A stretch of DNA of 64,000 nt, taken from Noviherbaspirillum aerium. Its GTDB lineage: Bacteria > Pseudomonadota > Gammaproteobacteria > Burkholderiales > Burkholderiaceae_D. Numbering within the stretch: position 1 is the first letter of the stretch; the number at the start of each line of letters is the position of its first letter. Of the stretch, positions 44,602 to 53,790 are shown in pieces. Location of the stretch: assembly GCF_008929045.1 (NCBI RefSeq), contig NZ_VFAH01000002.1, positions 496,001 through 560,000 of the forward strand, in the 5' to 3' direction. The translations under genes were made by a program, and so were the position numbers. Below the pieces are notes generated by a model, which saw only the letters and a program-made list of their open reading frames with translations, made no database searches and was not told the origin of the DNA.

Positions 44602-44962
44602 ACAGTGACGGCAAGGAAATGCGACTGCGCCGGTTGCGTCGGCCGCGTATCCAGCCTGCATTTCCAGCCTGCGTTTCCCCTCCAATACGCGGTGGCGGTT
44701 GCCACCGCCCTGATTCCTCTCCGGATCTTCCCTACTATCTTCCTGCATACAACTGGCGGCAACCACTTCCTTCTCCATCTGTCCAAGACAAAGTCGCGTC
44801 TACATTGAACGCGATCAAACAGGGCTGCGGTAAATTCCCGCACGATGTCGGCAGCAACCTGTCGAATGCAGGTACGTGCACATACATGCACGTACCTGCA
44901 TGCGGCCCGACTGAGGCCGGCATGTTCGTTTCCCTTCTTTCATTGCGCTCAAGGCTTCCTGC
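44602..44962. other. Leader region of the carotenoid operon
   Basis: No ORF. It contains a large palindrome (44866-44901) and, just after it, an imperfect inverted repeat (CATGCGGCC ... GGCCGGCATG). The crtZ start follows about 60 bp later. Probable promoter and operator region of the crt operon. Confidence 0.55.
44866..44901. promoter_or_regulatory. Palindrome upstream of crtZ
   Basis: Perfect 15-bp arms ATGCAGGTACGTGCA (44866-44880) and TGCACGTACCTGCAT (44887-44901) with a CATACA spacer. Size and symmetry suit a dimeric repressor site or an RNA hairpin in the crt leader. Confidence 0.6.
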
Positions 44963-45433
44963 ATGATCCTTTATCGCCTGCTGATCGTCGTTGCGACCCT
45001 GCTGGTCATGGAAGTCGCGGTCACGCTATTCCATCGGCATGTGATGCATGGCTTCGGCTGGGGATGGCATGCATCGCATCACCACTCGGGCAAAAAACCG
45101 GTCTGGGAAAAGAATGATTTGTACGCGGTGGTATTTACCGGCGCCACCATCCTGCTGTTCGCACTGGGCGACAAGCATGCGCCGCTGTGGTGGGTGGCTT
45201 TCGGCATCACTCTGTATGGCTTGCTGTACGGCATCCTGCATGATGTGATCATCCATCGCAGGCTGCCCTTCAAATGGAAGCCGCGCAACGCCTACCTGCA
45301 GCGGCTGATGACCGCCCATTACCTGCATCATGCCGTCAAGACGCGCGAGAATGGCGTGTCCTTCGGCTTCCTGTATGCGCCGCCGCCGGACAAGATACGC
45401 GCGCAGCTGCGCCGCAATGGTCCGCGAAGATGA
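44963..45433 (+). CDS. crtZ: Beta-carotene 3-hydroxylase
   Basis: 156 residues, four hydrophobic segments. It hydroxylates beta-ionone rings (beta-carotene to zeaxanthin, canthaxanthin to astaxanthin) using a di-iron site in the membrane. All His clusters are present: HRHVMH, HASHHHSG, HDVIIH, HYLHHA. First gene of crtZ-W-X-Y-I-B; its stop overlaps the crtW start (ATGA). Confidence 0.95.
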   Translation: MILYRLLIVVATLLVMEVAVTLFHRHVMHGFGWGWHASHHHSGKKPVWEKNDLYAVVFTGATILLFALGDKHAPLWWVAFGITLYGLLYGILHDVIIHRRLPFKWKPRNAYLQRLMTAHYLHHAVKTRENGVSFGFLYAPPPDKIRAQLRRNGPRR

Positions 45434-46155
45434 GCGCCTCCACGCAAGGCCGCATAGGCACGGCGCTGGCGCTGCTGATCATGGCCGCGTGGACCGCGCT
45501 GCATGTGGCCGGCGTATTCTTCATTGATCTCGGCAACGGCGCGCAATGGCTGACCGCCCTGCTGATGGTCATCCTGCTGATCTGGCTGTCGGTCGGGCTG
45601 TACATCGTCGCGCATGATGCGATGCATGGTTCGCTCTGGCCGGGACAGCGCCGCGCGGGCGATGCGATCGGCACGCTGGCGCTGTGGCTGTACGCCGGCT
45701 TTTCCTACCGGCGGCTGTTGCCCAAGCACCAGTCGCATCACCGCCACCCGGGCTCCACCGATGATCCCGACTTCGCGCCGGAAACGCCGCACCGCGCGCT
45801 GGCCTGGTACGGCCGCTTCATGAAGACCTATCTCGGCCGGCGCGAGATGCTTGGCATTGCTGCGCGCGCGCTCGTCTATCTTCTGCTCGGGGCGAAGCTG
45901 CAGAACATCCTGCTGTTCTTCGCGCTGCCCGGCCTGCTGTCATCGTTCCAGCTGTTTTATTTCGGCACCTTTCTTCCGCACCGCCATGCGCAAGACGGCA
46001 GCACGCCGCCCTTTGCCGACCATCACCGGGCGCGCAGCAATGAATTCGGATATCTGTGGTCGCTGCTGAGCTGCTTTCATTTCGGTTACCACCATGAGCA
46101 TCACCTGCAGCCCGGACTGCCGTGGTGGCGCCTGCCCGGAGCGCGCAGACGATGA
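45430..46155 (+). CDS. crtW: Beta-carotene ketolase
   Basis: 241 residues, membrane di-iron desaturase fold. It adds 4-keto groups to beta-ionone rings. His motifs: HDAMH (near 60), HQSHHRH (near 98), HHEHH (near 222, in HHEHHLQPGLPWWRLP). ATG 45430 overlaps the crtZ stop; the frame further upstream lies in crtZ and is rejected. Together with CrtZ it predicts astaxanthin-type products. Overlaps crtX by 4 bp. Confidence 0.94.
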   Translation: MSASTQGRIGTALALLIMAAWTALHVAGVFFIDLGNGAQWLTALLMVILLIWLSVGLYIVAHDAMHGSLWPGQRRAGDAIGTLALWLYAGFSYRRLLPKHQSHHRHPGSTDDPDFAPETPHRALAWYGRFMKTYLGRREMLGIAARALVYLLLGAKLQNILLFFALPGLLSSFQLFYFGTFLPHRHAQDGSTPPFADHHRARSNEFGYLWSLLSCFHFGYHHEHHLQPGLPWWRLPGARRR

Positions 46156-47474
46156 ACGGCATCGCATCGGCACCGCGCCCCTCGGGCAGCCCGGTGGTTC
46201 GCCCCGCCGCCCGCCACATCGTGCTGGCGACCACCGGCTCGCTCGGCGACCTGCATCCCTTTCTCGCACTTGGCGCCGAACTGAAGCGGCGCGGCCATCG
46301 GGTGACGCTGGCCACCAGCGCCGTTCATCGCTGCCATGTGCATGAAGCTGGGCTGGACTTTCATCACATGCGTCCCGATCCGGAAGACACGCCAGCCTTT
46401 CATGCGCGCTACATGCATCCGAAGACCGGCGGCGAATTTGTGTACCGGCACTATCTCGGGCCGGCGATCCGGACCAGCTATGACGACCTGGCGCGGGCCG
46501 CCAGGGATGCCGACCTGCTGGTCAGCCAGTCGCTCATGGCGCTGGCCGCGCCGCTGGTGGCGGCCAGCACCGGCATCCGCTGGGTGTCGGCGGTGCTGCA
46601 GCCGATGTCCTTCTTCTCACTGCATGAACGGCCGAATTATCTGCCGCTGCCTTTCCTGTCCTGGCTGTGCGGCCGCTCGCCGGAACTGCATGGCCGGGTC
46701 TTTCATTACGTCAGGAAGCACACCGAGGAATGGGTGCGTCCCGTGCTCGACCTCAGGCAGGAACTCGGCATAGCGCGGCCGGATCATCCGATGTACGAAG
46801 GCCAGCATTCGCCGAGCCGGGTACTGGCGATGTTCTCGCCCCTGCTCGGCAAGCCGCAGCCGGACTGGCCGCAGCCGGCGGTGCAGACCGGCACCGCGCT
46901 GTACCGGCAGGAGCAGGCGATGGCGCCGGAGCTGCAGCGCTTCCTGCGGGAGTCATCGCGACCGCTCGTCGTGTTCACGCTGTCGTCCGCGGCAAGCAAT
47001 GATGCCGGCGATTTCTACCAGACGAGCCTGCGCACGGCGGAATCGCTCGGCGCGCGCGCACTCCTGGTCATGGGCGGACTGGCCGCGGGCAGTGCGCTGC
47101 CGGACCCGTTGCCGTCCTGGGCCATGCGGGTGGATTACGCCGCTTTCGAACAGGTATTTCCGCATGCCGCCGTCATCGTGCATTCCGGCGGCGTGGCGAC
47201 TTCGTTCAAGGCGCTGCAGGCCGGCAAGCCGCAGATCGTGGTGCCGCATGCGCATGACCAGCTCGACAATGCGATGCGCCTTGCCAAGCTGGGCGTGGCC
47301 GAGGTCATTCCCGGCAGGCGTACCGGCGCGGGCAGGCTGCGCAATGCCTTGCGCAGGGCATTGACGGATACGCACAGGCGGGAGCGGGCCGCGGCCGCGG
47401 CGCGCGAAACGCACCGGGAAGACGGCGTGGCCAGGGCCTGCGATGAGATCGAGGAGCAGCTCGGCCATGCATGA
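46152..47474 (+). CDS. crtX: Carotenoid glycosyltransferase (zeaxanthin glucosyltransferase type)
   Basis: 440 residues, GT-B fold of the UGT family. N-terminal VLATTGSLGDLHPFLALGAE, and C-terminal donor-site motif HSGGVATSFKALQAGKPQIV (in part) followed by HDQLDNAMRL. GGAG lies 8-9 nt before the ATG at 46152, which overlaps the crtW stop. Expected to transfer glucose to hydroxyl groups of zeaxanthin or astaxanthin. The sequence also resembles sterol-type glucosyltransferases, so the acceptor rests on context. Confidence 0.82.
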   Translation: MNGIASAPRPSGSPVVRPAARHIVLATTGSLGDLHPFLALGAELKRRGHRVTLATSAVHRCHVHEAGLDFHHMRPDPEDTPAFHARYMHPKTGGEFVYRHYLGPAIRTSYDDLARAARDADLLVSQSLMALAAPLVAASTGIRWVSAVLQPMSFFSLHERPNYLPLPFLSWLCGRSPELHGRVFHYVRKHTEEWVRPVLDLRQELGIARPDHPMYEGQHSPSRVLAMFSPLLGKPQPDWPQPAVQTGTALYRQEQAMAPELQRFLRESSRPLVVFTLSSAASNDAGDFYQTSLRTAESLGARALLVMGGLAAGSALPDPLPSWAMRVDYAAFEQVFPHAAVIVHSGGVATSFKALQAGKPQIVVPHAHDQLDNAMRLAKLGVAEVIPGRRTGAGRLRNALRRALTDTHRRERAAAAARETHREDGVARACDEIEEQLGHA

Positions 47475-48636
47475 CCTGATCCTGATCGGCGGCGGACTCG
47501 CCAACGGCCTCATCGCATGGCGGCTCAGGCAACTGCGGCCGGCGCTGCGCATCCTGCTGGTGGAACGGGACGGCGCCCTCGGCGGCAACCATACCTGGTC
47601 GTTCTACCAGGAAGACCTGACCCCGGCCCAGCATGCCTGGATTGCTCCGCTGGTGGTGCGCCGGTGGCCGGGTTACGAAGTCCGCTTTCCCTCGCATGGC
47701 CGCAGGCTGCACACCGCCTGCTACAGCATCGACTCCGAGCGCTTCCGCCAGGTATTGATGCAGGACCTGGGCGAATCCGTGATGCTCGATGCCGAGGTCG
47801 GCCGCATCGATGCCGACGGCGCCGTCATCAATGGCCGGCACCATGCGGCGCGGGCGGTCATCGACGGACGCGGCCATGAATCGTCCGCGCACATGCGCCA
47901 TGCCTGGCAAAAATTCCTCGGCCGCGAAGTCGAGCTGAGCCGCCCGCACGGCCAGGCGATGCCGATCATCATGGATGCCACCGTCGCGCAGCGCGACGGC
48001 TACCGCTTCGTCTATACGCTGCCGTTCGACGAGCGCCGCATCCTGATCGAAGACACCTACTACAGCACCTCGCCCGCACTGGATGCGGATGCGCTGCGCC
48101 TGAATCTCGATGCCTATGCCGCCAGCCGCGGCTGGCAGATCGAGCGCGTGGTGCGCGAGGAAACCGGAGTGCTGCCGATCGCGCTGTCGGGCGATATCGA
48201 GCGCTACTGGGATGACAAGCCCGACGCCGTGCCGCGCAGCGGACTGCGCGCCGGGCTGTTCCACGCGACCACCGGTTATTCGCTGCTGTTCGCCGTGCGT
48301 CTGGCCGACGGCATTGCGGCGCTCGATGAGAACGCCCTGCAGGCGGACACCCTGTATCGCCATATCCGGGAGGTTTCGGTCGAGCAGTGGCGCACCCAGC
48401 GCTTCCTGCGCGCGCTGAACCGGATGCTGTTCTTCGCCGGCGAGCCGGCGCAGCGCTACCGGATACTGCAGCGTTTCTACACCCTGCCGCAACAGCTGAT
48501 CGAGCGCTTCTACGCCGCCCGGCTGACACGGTTCGATCAACTCCGCATCCTGTCCGGCAAGCCGCCGGTGCCCGTGGCGGCCGCGTTGCGGGCGCTATGC
48601 GATCTTCGAAAGGAACCATCATCAAAGCCGTCGTGA
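47467..48636 (+). CDS. crtY: Lycopene beta-cyclase
   Basis: 389 residues, flavoprotein that cyclises lycopene to beta-carotene. Dinucleotide motif LIGGGLANGLIAWRL at the N-terminus, the family motif LVERDGALGGNHTWSF (near 38-53), and LPFDERRILIEDTYYS near 185. GAGGAG lies 10 nt upstream of ATG 47467. Overlaps crtX by 8 bp and crtI by 40 bp. Confidence 0.94.
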   Translation: MHDLILIGGGLANGLIAWRLRQLRPALRILLVERDGALGGNHTWSFYQEDLTPAQHAWIAPLVVRRWPGYEVRFPSHGRRLHTACYSIDSERFRQVLMQDLGESVMLDAEVGRIDADGAVINGRHHAARAVIDGRGHESSAHMRHAWQKFLGREVELSRPHGQAMPIIMDATVAQRDGYRFVYTLPFDERRILIEDTYYSTSPALDADALRLNLDAYAASRGWQIERVVREETGVLPIALSGDIERYWDDKPDAVPRSGLRAGLFHATTGYSLLFAVRLADGIAALDENALQADTLYRHIREVSVEQWRTQRFLRALNRMLFFAGEPAQRYRILQRFYTLPQQLIERFYAARLTRFDQLRILSGKPPVPVAAALRALCDLRKEPSSKPS

Positions 48637-50111
48637 TTGGCAGTGGATTTGGTGGCCTCGCCCTGGCCATCCGCCTGCAGTCGGCAGGCATACCGACCCT
48701 CGTCCTCGAAGGCCGCGACAAGCCCGGCGGGCGCGCCTATGTCTATGAGGACGAAGGCTTCACCTTCGATGCCGGCCCGACCGTCATCACCAATCCGACC
48801 GCGCTGGAGGAATTGTTTGCGCTGTCGGGCAGGAACCTCGGCGACTATGCGAAGCTGCTTCCGGTGAGCCCGTTCTACCGGCTCTGCTGGGAAGACGGCT
48901 ACCGTTTCGACTATGTCAACGACCAGCAGGAGCTGGACCGCCAGATCGGATTGAAGTCGCCGCAGGACGTGAACGGCTACCGCAAGTTCCTCGACTATTC
49001 GAAGGCGGTGCTGGAAGAAGGCTATGTCCGTCTCGGCCATGTGCCCTTCCCCGATTTCCGCAGCATGATCCGCGTGGCGCCGCAGCTGATCCGGCTGGAA
49101 AGCTACCGCAGCGTCTACGGCATCGTGTCCCGCTTCATCCAGGATCCGCACCTGCGCCAGGCATTCAGCTTTCATTCGCTGCTGGTGGGCGGCAATCCCT
49201 TCGAGACCTCGTCCATCTATGCGCTGATTCATGCGCTGGAGCGGCAATGGGGCGTGTTCTTTCCGCAAGGAGGCACCGGTGCGCTGGTGCGCGGCATGAT
49301 ACGGCTGTTCGAGGACCTGGGCGGCGAGCTGCGGCTGAATGCGCCGGTCGACGAGATCTGCGTCGAAGAGGGCCGCGTGACCGCGGTCAGGCTGCAGTCC
49401 GGTGAACGCCTGCCCTGCCTGTTCGCCGCCAGCAACGCCGATGTGGTGCACACCTACGACAAGCTGCTGCGCAACGACGGCTTCGCCCGGCGCAAGGCGG
49501 CCAGCCTGAAGAAGAAGCGTTTCAGCATGTCGCTGTTCGTCATCTATTTCGGCCTGCGCGGCGTACGCCAGGATCTGCAGCACCACACCGTGCTGTTCGG
49601 GCCGCGCTACCGGGAACTGCTCAAGGACATCTTCCACGGCGAGGAGCTGCCGGAGGATTTTTCACTTTACCTGCATGCGCCGACGGTCACCGATCCCTCG
49701 CTCGCGCCGCCGGGGCACAGCGCCTACTACGTGCTGGCGCCGGTGCCGCACCTGGGCCATGCGGAGATTGACTGGGCGGCCGAGGGCCCGCGCTACCGCG
49801 ACCGCATCCTCGACTACCTGGAACGGCATTACATCCCCGACCTGCGGCGCGATCTCGTCACCTCGCGCATCTTTACGCCGTGCGACTTCCGCGACGAGCT
49901 CAATGCCCATGTCGGCTCCGCCTTCTCGCTCGAGCCGGTGCTGTGGCAGAGCGCCTATTTCCGCACCCACAACAAGGACCAGCAGATACAGGGCTTGTAC
50001 TTCGTCGGCGCCGGCACCCATCCCGGCGCGGGCGTCCCGGGCGTGGTCGGCTCGGCCAAGGCGACGGCCCGCATCATCCTGGATGACTATCCGGCAAGGA
50101 GGGCCGCCTGA
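48597..50111 (+). CDS. crtI: Phytoene desaturase
   Basis: 504 residues from ATG 48597. Converts phytoene to lycopene in four FAD-dependent steps. FAD motif VVIGSGFGGLALAIRLQSAG (near 12-31) and the CrtI signature GLYFVGAGTHPGAGVPGVVG (near 465). The start is odd: ATG 48597 has no ribosome site, while GAAAGGA (48608-48614) is followed only by ATC codons (48618, 48621) in frame. Translation may rely on coupling with crtY, which it overlaps by 40 bp. Confidence 0.94.
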   Translation: MRSSKGTIIKAVVIGSGFGGLALAIRLQSAGIPTLVLEGRDKPGGRAYVYEDEGFTFDAGPTVITNPTALEELFALSGRNLGDYAKLLPVSPFYRLCWEDGYRFDYVNDQQELDRQIGLKSPQDVNGYRKFLDYSKAVLEEGYVRLGHVPFPDFRSMIRVAPQLIRLESYRSVYGIVSRFIQDPHLRQAFSFHSLLVGGNPFETSSIYALIHALERQWGVFFPQGGTGALVRGMIRLFEDLGGELRLNAPVDEICVEEGRVTAVRLQSGERLPCLFAASNADVVHTYDKLLRNDGFARRKAASLKKKRFSMSLFVIYFGLRGVRQDLQHHTVLFGPRYRELLKDIFHGEELPEDFSLYLHAPTVTDPSLAPPGHSAYYVLAPVPHLGHAEIDWAAEGPRYRDRILDYLERHYIPDLRRDLVTSRIFTPCDFRDELNAHVGSAFSLEPVLWQSAYFRTHNKDQQIQGLYFVGAGTHPGAGVPGVVGSAKATARIILDDYPARRAA

Positions 50112-51055
50112 TGCAGGACCTGGCCGCTTACAGCGAAACCACCATACGGCAGGGATCGAAGAGCTTCGCGAAGGCCGCCATGCTGTTCGATGCCGAGACC
50201 CGCGCCAGCGTCATGATGCTCTACGCATGGTGCCGCCACTGCGACGACGTGATCGACGGCCAGGCGCTGGGCCATGGACTGCAGGCGCTGACACCGGAAC
50301 AGAAGCTCCTGCAGCTTGGGCTGCTGCGGCAGGAAACCGAACGCGTCTGCGCCGGCCATGGCAGCGACATCCCCGCCTTCGCGGCGCTGCAGCAGGTGGT
50401 GCGCAAGCATGGCATCGCCAGGCGCCATCTGTTCGACCTGCTCGACGGCTTCGCGATGGATGCGGAAGAGGCGCGTTTCATCACCCTCGACGATACCCTG
50501 CGCTACTGCTATCACGTGGCCGGCGTGGTGGGCGTGATGATGGCGCGCATCATGGGCGCCGAGGATGAAGATGTCATCCATCGCGCATCCGACCTCGGCA
50601 TCGCCTTCCAGCTGACCAACATCTCGCGCGACGTGATGGACGACCTCAGCATCGGCCGCTGCTATCTGCCCGAGGAATGGCTCGCGGCGAAGGGAATACC
50701 CAGGGAAGAACTGCAGCTGCCCGCGCATCGGGACAGCCTGCATGCACTGGCCAGCGAGCTGGTGGAACTGGCCGAGCGGTATTACGACTCTGCCCGCGTC
50801 GGCATCGCGCACCTGCCCTGGCGCTGCGCCTGGGCGATTTCCAGCGCATTGCTGATCTACCGCGATATCGGGCTGCAGGTCAGGAAGGCCGGCACCCATG
50901 CCTGGGATGGGCGCACGCAGGTATCGGGCAGCCGCAAGCTGTGGCGGCTGTGCCATGGCAGCGTGATGGCAACCCATGCGCTCAGCCGCAGGCAGAGCGC
51001 GGACATGGCGCCGTCGCGTGCCGGCTTGTGGACGCGCGCCGGCAACGAGGCCTGA
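50111..51055 (+). CDS. crtB: Phytoene synthase
   Basis: 314 residues. Condenses two GGPP to phytoene. Asp-rich motifs YAWCRHCDDVID (39-49) and QLTNISRDVMDD (near 166-177). A strong AAGGAGG precedes ATG 50111, whose A is the last base of the crtI TGA. Last gene of the crt operon; no clear terminator is visible after it. Confidence 0.95.
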   Translation: MQDLAAYSETTIRQGSKSFAKAAMLFDAETRASVMMLYAWCRHCDDVIDGQALGHGLQALTPEQKLLQLGLLRQETERVCAGHGSDIPAFAALQQVVRKHGIARRHLFDLLDGFAMDAEEARFITLDDTLRYCYHVAGVVGVMMARIMGAEDEDVIHRASDLGIAFQLTNISRDVMDDLSIGRCYLPEEWLAAKGIPREELQLPAHRDSLHALASELVELAERYYDSARVGIAHLPWRCAWAISSALLIYRDIGLQVRKAGTHAWDGRTQVSGSRKLWRLCHGSVMATHALSRRQSADMAPSRAGLWTRAGNEA

Positions 51056-51590
51056 CGCGGGCGGCTTTCCGTCGGCTGCATGCCGGGTTCAAGTCATAAC
51101 ATAACTTGACTTGACTCGGGGGTCCGATGGACCGGGCCCATGAATTCTCCGGATCAGAAGGCGCGTCAGGCGTCGAAGAGAATGCAGCCGAATGGCGCAT
51201 TTGCCGGCGGCAGGCTGGCAGGACCATTCCCGGACAAAGGCGGGCCATCCAGTGCCGGCCGTGTTGATTGGTGCGAGCTGTTGATATCCGGCGGCAGACT
51301 ACTTGCCAGGCCGAAATCCATTCTGCCTGACCGCATTACTATCTCCCTTTGCCTTGCGGGTGTGCAAAGGCGACCTGTGTTGCCAGGAGTATCCTCGTAT
51401 TGCCACCTTCGTATTCGCATCGTGGTCAGGATACTTCGCACGATTCGTCAGCGATGACATCGCCTGTCCGATAGCGCGGAGAAGGGATGTCGATCTTCTT
51501 TTTTGAATCCCCATTCAGGAGCAATGACAGCGGACGTCCGCCTTACGCATCCCGTATTCCCGCTCCATCAACATGAATAAAGGCCGGAAC
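51056..51590. other. Gene-free stretch after the crt operon
   Basis: About 530 bp with no credible ORF. A direct repeat TTGACTTGAC and a weak inverted repeat GGTCC-GAT-GGACC lie just after crtB. No T-run terminator is seen. Confidence 0.45.
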
Positions 51591-52403
51591 ATGAACAAGG
51601 TCGAACTTGATCAGCAGCTCAAAAGATGGGCTCGGATGGGCTACAGCGCCAGGGGCGTGATTTATCTGGTGATCGGCGGTCTGGCACTGCTTGCCGCTTT
51701 TGGAGAGCGGGGAGGCAAGACCACCGATTCGAAAGGCGCCATACTCAAGATTCTTGAGCAGCCTTTCGGGAGCGTGATGATTTTCCTGCTCGTCGTCGGC
51801 TTGCTTGGCTATTCCACCTGGCGCCTGATCCAATGTTTCAAGGATCCTGACGGCCATGGGTCTTCAGGCAAAGGCCTGGCTGTGCGATTCGGTTTATTCC
51901 TCAGCGCCGTCACGCATATCCTGCTGGCCTTCTGGGCCGGCAAGCTGTTGATGGGTACCGGCGGCGGTGGCTCCTTGCAAGATGGAGGAAGCAGTTTCAT
52001 GACGACGAACCTGGGCCAGATCGCGCTCGGCATCGCCGGGTTCGGCGTGATCGCAACGGGCTTTGCGCATATCTATAAAGGCGCCACCGCCCGCTTTGAA
52101 AGATATATGAGCATTCCGGCCGACAAGCGGAACTGGGCTAGGCCGGTTTGCCAGTTCGGACTGATTGCCCGGGGCGTGGTCTGGCTGATTATCGGCTGGC
52201 TGTTGATCAAGGCGGCGTGGCTGGCGAAAGGCGGGGAAATAGACGGCACGTCCGAAGCGCTGCAGGCGCTTCGCGACCATTCCTATGGCCCCTGGTTGCT
52301 GGGTATCGTGGCCGCGGGGCTGTTCGCCTTCGGCGTCTACAGTCTGCTGGAAGCGGCGTATCGCCGGATAGACACCTCGATCACCGGGCCGGGAAGGCGA
52401 TGA
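51591..52403 (+). CDS. DUF1206 family membrane protein
   Basis: 270 residues with six transmembrane segments in three repeated pairs, each introduced by an aromatic/Arg-Gly motif (ARMGYSARGVIYLVIG; ARPVCQFGLIARGVVWLIIG; VRFGLFLSAVTHILLAF), typical of DUF1206. The function is unknown. AAAGGCCGGAAC precedes ATG 51591; an ATG at 51573 is also in frame but has no ribosome site. It sits between crtB and crtE without obvious metabolic connection. Confidence 0.85.
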   Translation: MNKVELDQQLKRWARMGYSARGVIYLVIGGLALLAAFGERGGKTTDSKGAILKILEQPFGSVMIFLLVVGLLGYSTWRLIQCFKDPDGHGSSGKGLAVRFGLFLSAVTHILLAFWAGKLLMGTGGGGSLQDGGSSFMTTNLGQIALGIAGFGVIATGFAHIYKGATARFERYMSIPADKRNWARPVCQFGLIARGVVWLIIGWLLIKAAWLAKGGEIDGTSEALQALRDHSYGPWLLGIVAAGLFAFGVYSLLEAAYRRIDTSITGPGRR

Positions 52404-52444
52404 CAGTCGTTGCGGCGCCGCTCGCAGCCAATGCGGAGCGGCGT

Positions 52445-53689
52445 TCATGACCAATTGTCATCCGGCTTCTTGTCGAGCCGATGCGCGGCGTCAACCACAT
52501 CCTGCAACTCGACCGGGTCGCTGAACGGATCTTCATCAAGCGCGACGACGCGATTGAGTTCCTTTTGCCAGCGGCGCAGCTCCTGAACGTAGGGCGCGTC
52601 CGGCACTCTTCGCAGCTCGCCGCCCTCTTCCACCAGATCGCATATCCCGTTGTGCAGCCATTCCCCGGTATGCCAGTCGGGCATGTCGACCGCGGGGAAC
52701 AGGCAGATGCCTTGCAGATCCATGCCGCGCGCCACCGCGGCCAGTCCCTCCTCCATCACATCCTTGAGCCACTCCGAACGGCCTTGCCCCATGCCGCTGG
52801 TTTCGCCGATGATCATCGGATGCCGATAGCGCTGCCATACGTTGCCGAGCAGTTCGCAGAGCGGCACGATGCGGTCGTCGTGGGGATCGAGCGCGGCATG
52901 CGGGCCGTGCTCGCGGTATTCCATCTGGCCGAATGAATAATTGTTGGCGCCGACGATATCGAGAATCTCCGGCGACCCGCCCAGTTCCGGATGCTCCCGG
53001 CCGCAAAGAATATCCCAGGCGAGATAGGTATCGACCTGGGTTTCATGACGGGCGGCATCGATGAGATCGGGCCGGTCGCGCGGAGCCACCACGTGCACCA
53101 GCGGGTCGATGTTGACCATGCGCGCCTGAGGGTCCACCTCGCGAATGGCCTTGGCGCCGGCGATGGCCGCACGGCAGAGGGCGACACGCAATTGCATCCG
53201 GTCCTCCCGGCTATTGCGATACGGCGCCACCCAGCCCCACTCGCCGCCGCAGAAGGAAAAGAAGGTGATCTCGTTGATCGGCGTGAAGAAATGCGGGCCG
53301 GGCAGTTTGGGCACGACATATTCGGCGGCGGCCCGGCAATACGCGGCGAAGCGTTCGGTGAATGCCGGCGAAAAAGGATCGAGATCATCCGGATAGCCGT
53401 AATGACACAGGTCCCAGATCGCGACCACCTTGTTGGCCTGCATTGCCTGGATGAACGGATCCACCACGGAAAAATCGAGCTGGCCATGCCGATCGACGAG
53501 CGGCCATGGAATGCCTTCCCTGGCCACGGCAATGCCGAAGTCGTGCAGCAGGCGGTAGTCCTGCATTGCATGCAGGTCATGCCGGGTTTCCGCGACCAGA
53601 TTGCGGCGCTTGCGGTCCTTCCACAGGAAGGTCGAGCATTCGAAGCCCGACATGAAGAAGGTGGGAAAGATGCCGGGATGCTTGGCCAT
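52445..53689 (-). CDS. Glycoside hydrolase family 1-like protein
   Basis: 414 residues from ATG 53689 (AGGAG 6 nt upstream). TIM-barrel pattern of GH1-like enzymes: MSGFECST near the start, a conserved IWDLCHYGYPDDLD, the acid/base site as TPINEITFF (NEI instead of the usual NEP), and a nucleophile candidate Glu in IIGETSGMGQG. No signal peptide, so it is cytoplasmic. The departure from NEP suggests a divergent subgroup. Located between DUF1206 and crtE and in the same direction as crtE; a link to carotenoid glucosides is conceivable but unproven. Confidence 0.78.
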   Translation of the reverse strand: MAKHPGIFPTFFMSGFECSTFLWKDRKRRNLVAETRHDLHAMQDYRLLHDFGIAVAREGIPWPLVDRHGQLDFSVVDPFIQAMQANKVVAIWDLCHYGYPDDLDPFSPAFTERFAAYCRAAAEYVVPKLPGPHFFTPINEITFFSFCGGEWGWVAPYRNSREDRMQLRVALCRAAIAGAKAIREVDPQARMVNIDPLVHVVAPRDRPDLIDAARHETQVDTYLAWDILCGREHPELGGSPEILDIVGANNYSFGQMEYREHGPHAALDPHDDRIVPLCELLGNVWQRYRHPMIIGETSGMGQGRSEWLKDVMEEGLAAVARGMDLQGICLFPAVDMPDWHTGEWLHNGICDLVEEGGELRRVPDAPYVQELRRWQKELNRVVALDEDPFSDPVELQDVVDAAHRLDKKPDDNWS

Positions 53690-53790
53690 GAATGGCTCCT
53701 GCACGAGGTGGAATAGCAATGACCCCGATTGACGGCTTAAGTTGCTGCAGTGCCTGCAATGCCTGCACGGCCAGCACAGGCGGAATCGAT

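Noticed and set aside
47305-48540. Minus-strand frame opposite crtY
   Set aside because: Antisense shadow; CrtY motifs are clear on the plus strand.
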